A DNA stretch of 18,817 nt from Hadersleviella sp041745395 (lineage in GTDB: Bacteria > Chloroflexota > Anaerolineae > Promineifilales > Promineifilaceae): NCBI GenBank assembly GCA_041745395.1, contig JBGTIZ010000298.1, forward strand, positions 1 to 18,817, in the 5' to 3' direction. The notes beneath the pieces are model-generated. The model ran no database searches, was not told the DNA's origin, and saw nothing but the letters and a program-made list of their open reading frames with translations. Shown piece by piece: positions 1 through 7,148 of this stretch (position 1 is its first letter; each line of letters opens with the position of its first letter). The translations under genes and the position numbers were made by a program.

Positions 1-123
1 CACCTTGCACCTTGCACCTTGCACCTTGCACCTTGCACCTTGCACCTTGCACCTTGCACCTTGCACCTTGCACCTTGCACCTTGCACCTTGCACCTTGCA
101 CCTTGCACCTTGCACCTTGCACC
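1..123. repeat. Heptanucleotide tandem array (CACCTTG)17.6
   Basis: Seventeen perfect copies of the 7-bp unit CACCTTG plus four bases of an eighteenth, with no mismatch. The array starts at the window edge, so its true length is unknown. Seven is not a multiple of three, so every frame through it encodes the same seven-residue cycle (T-L-H-L-A-P-C on this strand), and open frames here are artefacts. No spacers are present, which excludes CRISPR. Such purity suggests recent expansion, probably by slippage. Confidence 0.98.
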
Positions 124-130
124 CTAATAC

Positions 131-169
131 AAAAAAGCCCCCTGTTCGTTCCAAGACGAAAGGGGGCTT
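131..169 (-). terminator. Rho-independent terminator, leftward
   Basis: Read on the minus strand, arm AAGCCCCCT (161-169) plus TTCGT pairs with ACGAA plus AGGGGGCTT (135-143), with one bulged base and a 6-nt loop, and a run of six T follows (131-136). The plus strand lacks a T-run after the hairpin, so it works mainly leftward. It would end transcripts from the promoter at 414-442 and any crcB read-through. Confidence 0.85.
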
Positions 170-407
170 CGTGGTGCCACTTGGATTTCACGGCCGTGTT
201 TAAAAACAGAGCCGCCTCTGGGCGCGATAACGGGCGTGGCCGGCCAACCTTATGCGATGCGTTTGGGATAACAACACGCTTTTTTGGTAGGCAACTCAGA
301 AGTGGATTTCGGGCGAAACGATTGTTGACTTGCACCGACCGTCAACTCTCTGGAAACCGCTTGAGCCTTACTTGTCTTCGTCGTGGTTGTTTATTTATCA
401 GGTTTGT
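131..407 (-). ncRNA. Candidate non-coding transcript between orphan promoter and terminator
   Basis: A near-consensus sigma-70 promoter (414-442) fires leftward just after crcB ends, and a strong terminator lies about 240 nt downstream. No convincing gene lies between them. The only minus-strand frame starts with GTG, has no ribosome binding site, reads as basic low-complexity protein and runs on into the heptamer array. A hairpin GTTGAC/GTCAAC (324-346) and one CACGGCCGTG copy (189-198) lie inside. This could be a small RNA or merely a decayed locus. No Rfam family was recognised. Confidence 0.3.
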
Positions 408-413
408 AGGCGC

Positions 414-442
414 ATTATAAACGGCCGTGTAAACAACGTCAA
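414..442 (-). promoter_or_regulatory. Sigma-70-type promoter, leftward
   Basis: On the minus strand: -35 TTGACG (437-442), 17-nt spacer, -10 TATAAT (414-419), with a predicted start near 407. The spacer contains ACACGGCCGTTT, a one-mismatch copy of the genome motif CACGGCCGTG. It lies immediately downstream of the crcB stop codon. Confidence 0.6.
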
Positions 443-448
443 CCAAAA

Positions 449-829
449 TTACCTGACCAGCCACTCCCCCAAGGCCAACCCTATTCCTGCCAAAAGCAAG
501 CCAGCCGCCAGCGTACTGCCTGCATAGAGCAGGAGCAGTCCCGTGAAGCCGTAGCGATAAAGCAGAACTAGTTCCAACATGAGGGTGGAGAAGGTTGTCA
601 ATGCCCCGAATAGACCCGTGATGACAAAAAGCCGCACGGCCGTGGACGTGTCCCAGCGGCTAAACGGCACAACCAGCAACCCTATCAAAAACGCCCCTAC
701 CAGATTAGCCACCAGCGTCCCCCACGGAAACTCCCCCTGCTCCAACGCCGTGCTAGCCCACACCGCCAGCAGATAACGCCCAATGGCCCCTATCGCGCCC
801 CCCAGACCAACCGCTACAAAATTCAACAT
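449..829 (-). CDS. crcB: Fluoride channel CrcB/Fluc
   Basis: A small, fully hydrophobic 126-aa protein of normal CrcB length, with four predicted membrane helices. It has the family signatures: G-rich start with GAIGR (about 14-18), PWGTLVAN with the conserved Asn42, and GLFGALTTFST (72-82), which carries the central Phe/Thr track. CrcB/Fluc proteins form dual-topology dimers in the cytoplasmic membrane that export fluoride. AAGG lies 8 nt before the ATG. The gene follows two exported peptidase-like genes on the same strand but is separated from them by a heptamer array that forms a terminator-like hairpin. No fluoride riboswitch was seen in 830-945. A single crcB suggests a homodimeric channel. 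Confidence 0.95.
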   Translation of the reverse strand: MLNFVAVGLGGAIGAIGRYLLAVWASTALEQGEFPWGTLVANLVGAFLIGLLVVPFSRWDTSTAVRLFVITGLFGALTTFSTLMLELVLLYRYGFTGLLLLYAGSTLAAGLLLAGIGLALGEWLVR

Positions 830-850
830 GCCAGATACCTTTGCTCAATG

Positions 851-934
851 AGTGAAAGAGTAAAACGTAAAAAGTGAGAAGTAAGAAGCGGCTCACTTCT
901 CACTTCTCACTTTTTGCTTGTAACTTCTAGCTTC
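851..934. repeat. Twelve tandem degenerate heptamers
   Basis: The sequence divides without remainder into 12 consecutive 7-nt units: first purine-rich units of type RRGTRAR (AGTGAAA, GAGTAAA, AAGTGAG, AAGTAAG), then units close to their reverse complement (TCACTTC twice, TCACTTT, TAACTTC, TAGCTTC). The array therefore folds back on itself. It fills most of the gap between crcB and the upstream peptidase-like gene. Confidence 0.8.
869..915 (-). terminator. Terminator-like hairpin formed by heptamer array
   Basis: AAAAAGTGAGAAGT (869-882) pairs perfectly with ACTTCTCACTTTTT (902-915), and five further pairs (AGAAG/CTTCT) extend the stem inward. On the minus strand the stem ends in T-rich sequence, as expected for a terminator of the gene at 946-2439. 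It would work in both directions. Confidence 0.65.
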
Positions 935-945
935 CCAACGCAACG

Positions 946-2439
946 TTACCGAATCGAATTCACGTAATCGAGCGCGATTTGCGCGGGGTAGAAAAACTCA
1001 TTGAGCACCAATGCCCGCTCAAACGAAGCGGCCGCGCCGTTTAAATCCCCCGTCACCGACTGGGCTTGACCAAGCCAAAAATAAGTCTCTTCCACATGAC
1101 GGCCACCGGGATCAGCCAGCGTGGCTTCGGCCAAATCGAACATATCCTGATACCGCCCTATGCGCAAATAAGCAATATAAGGACGATGCTGATACCACAT
1201 CATGCGGCTGGGCAAGCCAATGCTCCGCGCTTTATCAAAAGCAACCGCGCCGTTCTGATAGTAGCTGTTTTCACCCGTTAATTCGCCCAAGCGGGTCAGG
1301 GCCGTGCCTAGATTGAACCAAGCAAACGCATTCTCACCGTCTGCTTCAATCGAGGCTTGGGCGCGGCGAGCGGTCGCTTCCCACATTGTTTGGTTGTCTA
1401 ATAGCTCTTCACCCAAAATGTCGAACAGTTCTGGCTCTTGGTCTGGACGATAGATGACGTAAAAGGTATGGGCGAATTGCTCCCAATATTCATCCACGTA
1501 CTCATAGCTGTAGGGGAATCCATCCGCCAAAGTGTATCCTGGCTCAACATCCCGTTCGGCAAAGGGGCCAAGGAAGGTGTCGAGGGTGTAATACTCAGCC
1601 GCCTCATCATCATAGCCAAATAGGGTGAGATAATGACCGTACCAGCCGCTAGCGGTGGGGGATTCGGGTGGTTGATACCCTTTTTCGATAACAACGGGGT
1701 AGCCCGCTACCAAAAGCCGCTTGAGCAGTTCTTGGTCGCCATTGGCGCGGGTAATGGAGCGCAGAGCGGTTTCTGCGTTGACATAATCACTGATTTGCCA
1801 CGGGCTGACATTGCGGTCTTCGGGGTTAGGTTTGAGATAGGCGGCGGCATCCAGTTGACTGATGTCGTATCCATAAAAACGAAGAATGATAGAGGCGTTG
1901 GTGGGGCCGCAGTTGTTGAATTTTTGCGCTTCGTTGTCTTCACCGCTCAAGCCCTCTAACCGAAAGGAGACGGGTAAAGGTTCGGGCGTAGGTGAGGGGG
2001 TTGGTTCGGGTGTGGGGGTAGGGGTCGGCGGCACGGCCGTGGGTTCGGCCTCTTCTACCACTTCAACTTCAGGTTCAGGTTCAGCCTCAACTTCTGGGGC
2101 TGGGTCAGAAGCAGTGGGGGGGGTGAGCGGGGTTGGGGCTGTTTGGTCAGACAAAACCAAGCCATCCAAAGCCGCCGCTGACTCCCTATTGGCCTCATTA
2201 TCAGTAGACGCCACCGCCAGCAAAGCGGCCGCATCTACGTTTTGCACGGTGCTGGCATCTACGGCGGGTACAAAATCTTCGCGGGTTCCCATAGTAGCGA
2301 TGACGCTATCAGGCAGATAACCCCAATATTGTCCAGGAATATAAGTTTCGATGATGGTGGGCATGGCCTGCACGCCGATGGTCACGAAAAGCAGGGCCAC
2401 GGCCGTGAGCGTAATCATTATTTTAGTGCGACGTTTCAT
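946..2439 (-). CDS. Exported C39-like cysteine peptidase/TPR protein (paralogue A)
   Basis: 497 aa from the ATG at 2439. A TAGGAG ribosome site ten bases upstream favours this start over an in-frame one 16 codons earlier. Layout: N-terminal membrane segment (about 7-25), an Ala/Asp-rich stretch, an acidic Pro-Thr linker (about 100-156), a papain-like C39-type domain (about 157-330) and TPR-like helices (about 350-490). The likely catalytic triad is visible: Cys177 in NNCGP, His269 in YGHYL and Asp287 in LDTFLG. Such domains cleave peptides or bind peptide tails, and the linker suggests the domain sits outside the membrane. It is closely related to the next upstream gene, including the shared block KPNPEDRNVSP. 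Substrate unknown. The domain call is firm, proteolytic activity is inferred. Confidence 0.85.
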   Translation of the reverse strand: MKRRTKIMITLTAVALLFVTIGVQAMPTIIETYIPGQYWGYLPDSVIATMGTREDFVPAVDASTVQNVDAAALLAVASTDNEANRESAAALDGLVLSDQTAPTPLTPPTASDPAPEVEAEPEPEVEVVEEAEPTAVPPTPTPTPEPTPSPTPEPLPVSFRLEGLSGEDNEAQKFNNCGPTNASIILRFYGYDISQLDAAAYLKPNPEDRNVSPWQISDYVNAETALRSITRANGDQELLKRLLVAGYPVVIEKGYQPPESPTASGWYGHYLTLFGYDDEAAEYYTLDTFLGPFAERDVEPGYTLADGFPYSYEYVDEYWEQFAHTFYVIYRPDQEPELFDILGEELLDNQTMWEATARRAQASIEADGENAFAWFNLGTALTRLGELTGENSYYQNGAVAFDKARSIGLPSRMMWYQHRPYIAYLRIGRYQDMFDLAEATLADPGGRHVEETYFWLGQAQSVTGDLNGAAASFERALVLNEFFYPAQIALDYVNSIR

Positions 2440-2582
2440 TATTGATTCACTCCTAGGGCTGAATTCACTAACAACCAAACCCGTCACCTGAACGTAGCTC
2501 AGCTGAGCGTATTAAAGGCAACGGACGGTTTACACAGTACGCCATTATGATGTTGTTCTGAATAAGTAGGGGGGCTTTTCTA

Positions 2583-3956
2583 TTATCCCCTAATCTTTGC
2601 CAAGGCGTCCACGGCCGGGGCAAAGTTCGGGTTAAAGTTCACCGCGCGGGCAAAATCAGCTTCGGCGGCGCGGCCGTCCCCCAACGCCTGATGTGCCAAA
2701 CCGCGATAATAAAACGATTCTTCAAAATAGGGGCGACGGTCGAGCGTCAGGTTTGTCAGGTCGAGCACATCTTGATAACGACCCACCTGATAATACGCTT
2801 CGTAGGGGCCAAACTGATACCACAACATGCGCCACGGCAGACCAACAGCGCGAGCTTGGTCGAAGGCGACGGCGGCTAGGGCGTATTCTTCCTGCGCAGT
2901 ATAAATTGTGCCGAGATTGAACCAGAGAAAGGCATTGTCTGGCTCTTGCTCGAGTTCCACGGCCGTGCGTTCAAATGCTTGCGCCCACATCGTCTCATCA
3001 TCCACCTGTGCCCCCACAATCTGGGTCACGATTTCGGCCTGTTCAGCCGGGTTAAACAGAGCAACGTAGTTGCGATTAAACTGCCGCCAATATTGGTCAA
3101 AAGTAGCGTAATCCATCGTGCGCCCATCCCCATCCTGCACCCCAAACTCAATATATTGTCCGCCGTCTTCGGTGGTGGTCGCTTCGGGCAATTCATTCGT
3201 TGTGCCTAGCCAGCTATCAAACACCCATATCGTTTCCGACTCATCATCATAAGCCACTACCAGCAAATAGTGGCCGTACCACTCCATCCAGCTAAACGTG
3301 CCAGGAGGATCTATACCTGTTTCGATGATGACGGGCACGCCATTACTGAGCAGGCCGCGCAAAATATCCAAATCCCCATTGGCGCGAAAAAGAGCGGCCA
3401 AGTCTGTTTCGTTATTGACATAAGCGGCCATTTCGTGGGGGCTAACGTTGCGGTCTTCGGGATTGGGCTTCAGCACGGCCGAGGTTGTGGCCTGATTGTG
3501 GTATACCCCAAAATAGCTCAGCGACATAGATAAGGTGGCCGGGCCGCAGTTGTTCCACTCCTGAAAATGATGCGTAATGCCCCGTAACCGCGCCGAGGGC
3601 GGATAGGGCAACGGCGTGGGGGAAGGAGTGACCGTAGGGGGCGGAGTCGCCGTGGGCGGTGGGGTCAGGCTAGGCATACCCGCCGCGCTTGTGGTGGGTA
3701 TGGGGGTCAGGGTGGCGGGGAGAGGTTGGGTGGGGATAAGCGTGGGCGTGGGCAACAGCGCAGAGATGTCGGCCACAACGGCGGCCGTGGGCAGAAGCGG
3801 GGCTTGTTCACCTGCCGCTAGCCGCTGAACCGCTTCGGGCGCGTAGGCGGCCACGTAGCGGCTGGGAACCATCGCCAGCAGGGTCGGAGCTTGCCACACA
3901 AGCATGAGCAAAACAAACAGCAATAAAATTGTGACGGGCAGGAGGATTTTTTTCAT
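2583..3956 (-). CDS. Exported C39-like cysteine peptidase/TPR protein (paralogue B)
   Basis: 457 aa with the same order of parts as its neighbour: membrane anchor or signal (about 4-29), a linker rich in Pro and Thr (about 55-120), a C39-like domain (about 121-305) with Cys137 in NNCGP, His229 in YGHYL and Asp247 in FDSWLG, then TPR-like repeats (about 320-455). It is upstream of paralogue A by 143 nt with no strong terminator between, so co-transcription is possible. The ATG lacks a clear Shine-Dalgarno sequence; a TATAAT box 43 nt upstream fits a short leader. The two genes probably arose by tandem duplication: the peptidase domains remain close while linkers and N-termini have diverged. 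It may process or bind exported peptides; the target is not evident. Confidence 0.85.
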   Translation of the reverse strand: MKKILLPVTILLLFVLLMLVWQAPTLLAMVPSRYVAAYAPEAVQRLAAGEQAPLLPTAAVVADISALLPTPTLIPTQPLPATLTPIPTTSAAGMPSLTPPPTATPPPTVTPSPTPLPYPPSARLRGITHHFQEWNNCGPATLSMSLSYFGVYHNQATTSAVLKPNPEDRNVSPHEMAAYVNNETDLAALFRANGDLDILRGLLSNGVPVIIETGIDPPGTFSWMEWYGHYLLVVAYDDESETIWVFDSWLGTTNELPEATTTEDGGQYIEFGVQDGDGRTMDYATFDQYWRQFNRNYVALFNPAEQAEIVTQIVGAQVDDETMWAQAFERTAVELEQEPDNAFLWFNLGTIYTAQEEYALAAVAFDQARAVGLPWRMLWYQFGPYEAYYQVGRYQDVLDLTNLTLDRRPYFEESFYYRGLAHQALGDGRAAEADFARAVNFNPNFAPAVDALAKIRG

Positions 3957-3998
3957 TGGTTTTTGACGGGTTGGCAGGCCAGTATCTTATGGGCATGT

Positions 3999-4027
3999 AT
4001 TATACCGTAGCTGTTTCACGGCCGTGT
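3999..4027 (-). promoter_or_regulatory. Probable promoter of the C39-like gene pair
   Basis: A perfect -10 TATAAT on the minus strand (3999-4004) gives a leader of about 36 nt before the ATG at 3956. At the -35 position there is no TTGACA; instead the palindrome CACGGCCGTG (4017-4026) sits there. Either this is a weak promoter needing an activator, or the motif copy drifted into it. Confidence 0.45.
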
Positions 4028-4049
4028 GGCTGATAACCGAACCCTTATC

Positions 4050-4070
4050 AAGGAGCAAGGAGCAAATAGT
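4050..4070. repeat. Short heptamer run
   Basis: Units AAGGAGC, AAGGAGC and AAATAGT follow one another exactly, another locus of the 7-nt-period family. It lies just before the 108-bp dispersed repeat. Confidence 0.55.
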
Positions 4071-4081
4071 TGGGGATCTTT

Positions 4082-4189
4082 GGGAATTCACGGGGTCAAT
4101 TAGCAACTGTCTTGCCTAAACAAGCCACGCCCAGAGAAAAACCCCATGACACATGACACGTGAAACATGACACTGTTGAAAACCCCACG
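4082..4189 (+). repeat. 108-bp dispersed repeat, copy 1
   Basis: Aligned without gaps to the reverse complement of 10627-10734: 88 of 108 positions are identical. The right half is most conserved, with about 35 nearly unbroken matching bases. Inside are heptamers CATGACA, CATGACA, CGTGAAA, CATGACA (4145-4172). The ends are not inverted repeats and no target duplication is evident, so a classic MITE is not supported. It lies in the gap between two leftward units and contains no gene. Confidence 0.85.
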
Positions 4190-4237
4190 AAATCCGAAAG
4201 AACCATAGTTGGTTGCCATGCTAGCGTGAGGGGCATT

Positions 4238-4272
4238 AAAAAACCAGCTGGATGTCCAAGACACCCAGCTGG
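4238..4272 (-). terminator. Rho-independent terminator, leftward
   Basis: CCAGCTGG (4244-4251) pairs with CCAGCTGG (4265-4272), and after one mismatch TGT/ACA extends the stem. On the minus strand a run of six T follows. It ends the stress-protein/toxin-antitoxin-like unit, about 110 nt after its last stop codon. The 110 nt between (4273-4381) show nothing else. Confidence 0.85.
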
Positions 4273-4381
4273 CTAATTTACGCTATACCCTACAGCGGGA
4301 GTTTATTTACCCTCAAGTTCAATCATCAAAAATGCGTGGCTGAAATGCCAAGCTCTGCACAAATAACGGCGAGCGCATACC

Positions 4382-4657
4382 TTAAGCCACAGGCAAGTGT
4401 GCCTCGCTATCAGAAGATATGAGTAACCACTTACTAAAATGTTCAATCATTACCCCTGTTACACACGTCTCATCCTCTAGCGCATAACCAACATAAGCAT
4501 AGGGGTCAACATCTTCCCAAATAGTCGGCCGTGGCTCACCCGTAAAGTAAATAATCAGAGAATCCACTTCGGCACGATACTGTACCCACAGTTGAGCAGG
4601 GTCTATTTGGGCGGGAAAATATTGTTGAACGGCAATAGGAATCGTTAACGTTGCCAT
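4382..4657 (-). CDS. DUF2283-like small protein, possible antitoxin
   Basis: 91 aa. The middle (about 28-75) has the pattern typical of DUF2283 proteins: EVDSLIIYF, then an acidic segment and a hydrophobic strand ending in GVMIEHFSKW. DUF2283 proteins are short beta-rich proteins often found beside small toxin-like genes; their biochemistry is poorly known. Its ATG lies inside the end of the upstream gene (13-nt overlap), indicating translational coupling. An antitoxin role is inferred from size and arrangement only. Family membership is judged by eye and moderately sure. Confidence 0.6.
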   Translation of the reverse strand: MATLTIPIAVQQYFPAQIDPAQLWVQYRAEVDSLIIYFTGEPRPTIWEDVDPYAYVGYALEDETCVTGVMIEHFSKWLLISSDSEAHLPVA

Positions 4658-4959
4658 AAAATCATCTCGCTTTGTTTTATGCGTTTAACCCGATAAGCGG
4701 TCACTACTTCACCCTCTTCGTCAACCACAACTTTAATGAACCAACGTTGTGGCCGTCGTTGATATGTTTTGTAGTATACGATACGTTGCGGGTCAACAGC
4801 ATCTTGAGCAATGTATTCAGCTAAACGGATAGATTGCTCGATCTCATTTAAATTATCTAAATCTGGGTGCGCTATCAGTATATGAAATTGGTAACAACGG
4901 TTGGTCAGGCGCACATTATGCCCTAATGGGTCGGTTGTAGAAAACAGAACATCTTCCAT
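4645..4959 (-). CDS. Small basic protein resembling BECR-type (PBECR-like) nuclease toxins
   Basis: 104 aa. The pattern LGHNVRLT, then HILIAHPDL, then helix, then DPQRIVYYK, and a C-terminal strand pair FIKVVVDEEGEVVTAYRVKRI resembles the phage-type barnase/EndoU/colicin/RelE-like (BECR) families, small RNase-like domains with a conserved HP motif and a closing Tyr/Arg/Lys strand. It starts 14 nt after the universal stress gene and overlaps the DUF2283-like gene, so the three appear to be one transcript. The ribosome site is weak. RNase activity and toxicity are inferences; it could equally be an inactive relative. Confidence 0.5.
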   Translation of the reverse strand: MEDVLFSTTDPLGHNVRLTNRCYQFHILIAHPDLDNLNEIEQSIRLAEYIAQDAVDPQRIVYYKTYQRRPQRWFIKVVVDEEGEVVTAYRVKRIKQSEMILWQR

Positions 4960-4973
4960 GTTAGCTTAACGCA

Positions 4974-5390
4974 TCACTTGACCAGCATGACGGGACATTG
5001 GGCTAAGATTCCGACTTTGTGGCTAATCGTGCCCCAGCCAACGGTCATATCTTCCAGATTGATGCGGTGGGAGTTGAGAATAATCAGTGATATGTCGTTC
5101 TCGGTGGCGTAGTTGATGATTTCCCGCACGCGGTCGCCGTAAACGACTACTTGGGAAACATGGTCGGCGTCGGCTGAGTCGCCCAGTAGCGTGGTCATTT
5201 TACCCAACGCCTGCTCCTCTAGGCGCAGATAAAAATCTTCAAATTCATCAAACGTGGCGTCGGAAATTAACTCGATGACGTGGAGTAGGGTCACATGGCC
5301 GTGGTTTTGCCCCGCCATATGCAAACCAACATCAACCGCCGCTTGGTTACGGTCATGCAAATCAACAGGAATCAAAATATGCTCAAACAT
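4974..5390 (-). CDS. Universal stress protein, UspA family
   Basis: 138 aa from the second of two adjacent ATGs: GAGGAGG ends four bases before it but only one base before the first (5393). The single Usp domain is complete: FEHILIPVDLHD at the start, HVTLLHVIEL as strand 2, an acidic helix, VVYGDRVREIINYATENDISLIILNSH, and the C-terminal VGWGTISHKVGILAQCPVMLV. The glycine/serine nucleotide loop is only partly canonical (WGTIS rather than GSVS), so ATP binding is uncertain. It is first in a three-gene leftward unit with the toxin-antitoxin-like pair, an arrangement that would link that pair to stress control. Confidence 0.92.
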   Translation of the reverse strand: MFEHILIPVDLHDRNQAAVDVGLHMAGQNHGHVTLLHVIELISDATFDEFEDFYLRLEEQALGKMTTLLGDSADADHVSQVVVYGDRVREIINYATENDISLIILNSHRINLEDMTVGWGTISHKVGILAQCPVMLVK

Positions 5391-5406
5391 CATGCCTCCT
5401 CGGGGT

Positions 5407-5448
5407 AAGCGCGTCGCGCTTCAACAACAAAGTTTCCCCTTCACTATA
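5407..5448 (-). promoter_or_regulatory. Leader palindrome and -10 box of the universal stress gene
   Basis: AAGCGCG-T-CGCGCTT (5407-5421) is a perfect 15-bp palindrome with a one-base centre, six bases from the Shine-Dalgarno sequence (5395-5401). A one-base loop is a poor RNA hairpin, so a protein-binding operator is more likely. A -10-like TATAGT lies at 5443-5448 (minus), with no good -35. The palindrome would then lie in the early transcribed leader. Confidence 0.4.
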
Positions 5449-5506
5449 CAGCAAGCCCCCGTTGACAAGCGACTGGTAAAGCTCATGATTTGCGCGTGAT
5501 TTCTGT

Positions 5507-7054
5507 CTAATTTTGGCCGCTGGGAACCTCACTCGGAGCGATGCGCGTCACCCCTTGGTGGGTCACGGGGCGCGGCAACGCTTGCGCCACCTGTCGCGCC
5601 ACGCGCAGGCCGCCCAGCGTCACGCCCGCCGTGGATTGGCCGGGAAAAATGGAATCCCCCACGAGTAAGAGGTTGGACACGGCCGTGTGTGGCCCCCTTG
5701 CCCCAAAAATAGATTTCTGCGGGAAGCCGCCCACCATCCCCTGCGGTCGCCGCGTAAACCGCTCAAAACTGACCGGCGTACCCGTCGTCTGAAAGGTAAT
5801 CACCTCACGCAAACCGGGCAGAGCCAGCTCTGCCGCGTCCAGCATTTTTTGCAAATACGCCTCTTTGTGCGCCGCATAAACCGCTTTGTCCTGCTCCCGC
5901 CAGCGCCACCACTGGCTAATTTCCGTATGGGTAGACATGGTGACGGGGCTTTCACCCACTGGAGCGCGGCTTTCGTCGCTAAAATCAGTCAGCGAGACAA
6001 AGACGGAGTTGGTCTCGCCCAGCGGTATGGTTGGGTCTTGCACCACTTGGTGATGTCCCGCCGCTTGGGGGAAGCGCGCCTTGAATTTCGCTTGGTCGAT
6101 GCCCAGATAGACCATGAACGCGCCCCAAGTTGGTTCCAAATTGGCGACGGTGCGCGTCAGGCGCGGGGGCGTATCTTCGCCTAATAATTTCTCGAGTGCC
6201 CACGGGGTCAGGTTGCCGAGAAAGAAGTCCGCTTCAAGCCGCAGGCCGCGCTTCGTTTCCACGGCCGTGGCTCGACCATCTGCCCCCCGCTCAATTTTGG
6301 TCACCTCTTGCCGATACAGCACCTCCCCTCCATGCGCCTGAATCCAATCAGAAAGTGTTTCGGCCAATGCGCCAATGCCGCCCTGCACATGGTTCACGCC
6401 CCGCCGAGGCAAATCGAGCGCGGCACTGCCGTAGAGTGCGTTCGCTTCCACGGCCGTGGCCTGCGCCGAAATAAGCAGTTGCGCATCCAAAAAGGTCTTG
6501 AACATCAGGTCATCGGTCGGGGCAAAACTGCCAATCGTGCGGAAGAGATAGGGCAAAGAGCACAATGTTTTGGGGCGCAAGGAGCCAGCCAAGGTGAATA
6601 AATCCCTGATGGATTCGGGCGGCCAAGGAAACGGCCGTGTGGAAATATCCCACGAAATATCGGCCAGCATCTCCTGCGTGCGCCAAAATTTTTCCGCTTG
6701 GGGTTGGGGAAACGCCGCTCGCCGCTCCGCTTGCCACTGCTCAGGGTCAGCCCATTGCGTCACCGCCCGGCCGTCGGGCAAATGCACCACCCACGCGGGG
6801 TCTACGGGCTGAATCGGCCATTCTAAATCCCCCAGCATTTCCGCCAGTTGGTGATGTGGCCCCCCCGGCGCAAAGCCACCCGCCAGCGTCGCGCCCGCGT
6901 CGAAGCGGTATTTCTTGTGGTAAAACGTGCCCGCCGAGCCGCCTGCATACACATGCGCCTCGAGAACAGTCACGCGATAGCCTGCTTTGAGCAACGCCGC
7001 GCCGGCGGTCAGTCCGCCCACGCCCGCGCCAATGATAAGTACGTGTGGAGACAT
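5507..7054 (-). CDS. FAD-dependent oxidoreductase, phytoene desaturase superfamily (CrtD/CRTISO-like)
   Basis: 515 aa, a usual length for this family. The start MSPHVLIIGAGVGGL is chosen because the dinucleotide fold (GAGVGG, residues 9-14, ending in a Glu near 33) should begin the protein; the upstream in-frame extension only reads through a heptamer repeat. Other signatures: GGSAGTF and FDAGATLAGGF after the fold, and near the C-terminus LLLVGDSIFPGQSTAGVTLGG, the second FAD-binding segment. Relatives desaturate or isomerise carotenoids. The DAGAT...GG...PGGPHH pattern recalls CrtD-type 3',4'-desaturases. No phytoene synthase is nearby, so the substrate is open. It is last in the SDR-SRPBCC-FAD leftward set. 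No clear ribosome site. Confidence 0.85.
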   Translation of the reverse strand: MSPHVLIIGAGVGGLTAGAALLKAGYRVTVLEAHVYAGGSAGTFYHKKYRFDAGATLAGGFAPGGPHHQLAEMLGDLEWPIQPVDPAWVVHLPDGRAVTQWADPEQWQAERRAAFPQPQAEKFWRTQEMLADISWDISTRPFPWPPESIRDLFTLAGSLRPKTLCSLPYLFRTIGSFAPTDDLMFKTFLDAQLLISAQATAVEANALYGSAALDLPRRGVNHVQGGIGALAETLSDWIQAHGGEVLYRQEVTKIERGADGRATAVETKRGLRLEADFFLGNLTPWALEKLLGEDTPPRLTRTVANLEPTWGAFMVYLGIDQAKFKARFPQAAGHHQVVQDPTIPLGETNSVFVSLTDFSDESRAPVGESPVTMSTHTEISQWWRWREQDKAVYAAHKEAYLQKMLDAAELALPGLREVITFQTTGTPVSFERFTRRPQGMVGGFPQKSIFGARGPHTAVSNLLLVGDSIFPGQSTAGVTLGGLRVARQVAQALPRPVTHQGVTRIAPSEVPSGQN

Positions 7055-7089
7055 AATGAATGAGTAATGAATAAGGAATAATGAGTAAA
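7055..7089. repeat. Five tandem heptamers before the FAD gene
   Basis: AATGAAT, GAGTAAT, GAATAAG, GAATAAT, GAGTAAA run without interruption and abut the start codon of the oxidoreductase at 7054. They occupy the place of its ribosome binding site. Confidence 0.7.
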
Positions 7090-7148
7090 AGGGTTGGTAG
7101 CTAAGGATGAATAAATGCTCTACACCTGTTTTTATGCAGAGTAGCAAC

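Noticed and set aside
1..123. CRISPR array
   Set aside because: Units are directly joined 7-mers without spacers.
124..344. Minus-strand frame from a GTG near 342 running off the left edge
   Set aside because: Stays open mainly because the heptamer array has no stops. Composition is not protein-like and no ribosome site is present.
19..420. Plus-strand open frames of 63 and 133 aa at the left edge
   Set aside because: They begin in the heptamer array, read T-L-H-L-A-P-C over and over, then run through a terminator. No ribosome site and no family resemblance.
830..945. Fluoride riboswitch before crcB
   Set aside because: The gap is filled by the heptamer array and lacks the conserved riboswitch core that I would expect.
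1886..2320. Long Gly/Val-rich plus-strand frame, and a similar one at 3616-3828
   Set aside because: Antisense shadows of the Pro-Thr linkers of the C39-like genes.
2497..2508. Perfect palindrome GCTCAGCTGAGC upstream of paralogue A
   Set aside because: Could be an operator, but it stands alone, has no promoter element in register and no second copy in the window.
4082..4189. Dispersed repeat as an insertion sequence or MITE
   Set aside because: No transposase gene, no terminal inverted repeats and no target-site duplication could be seen.
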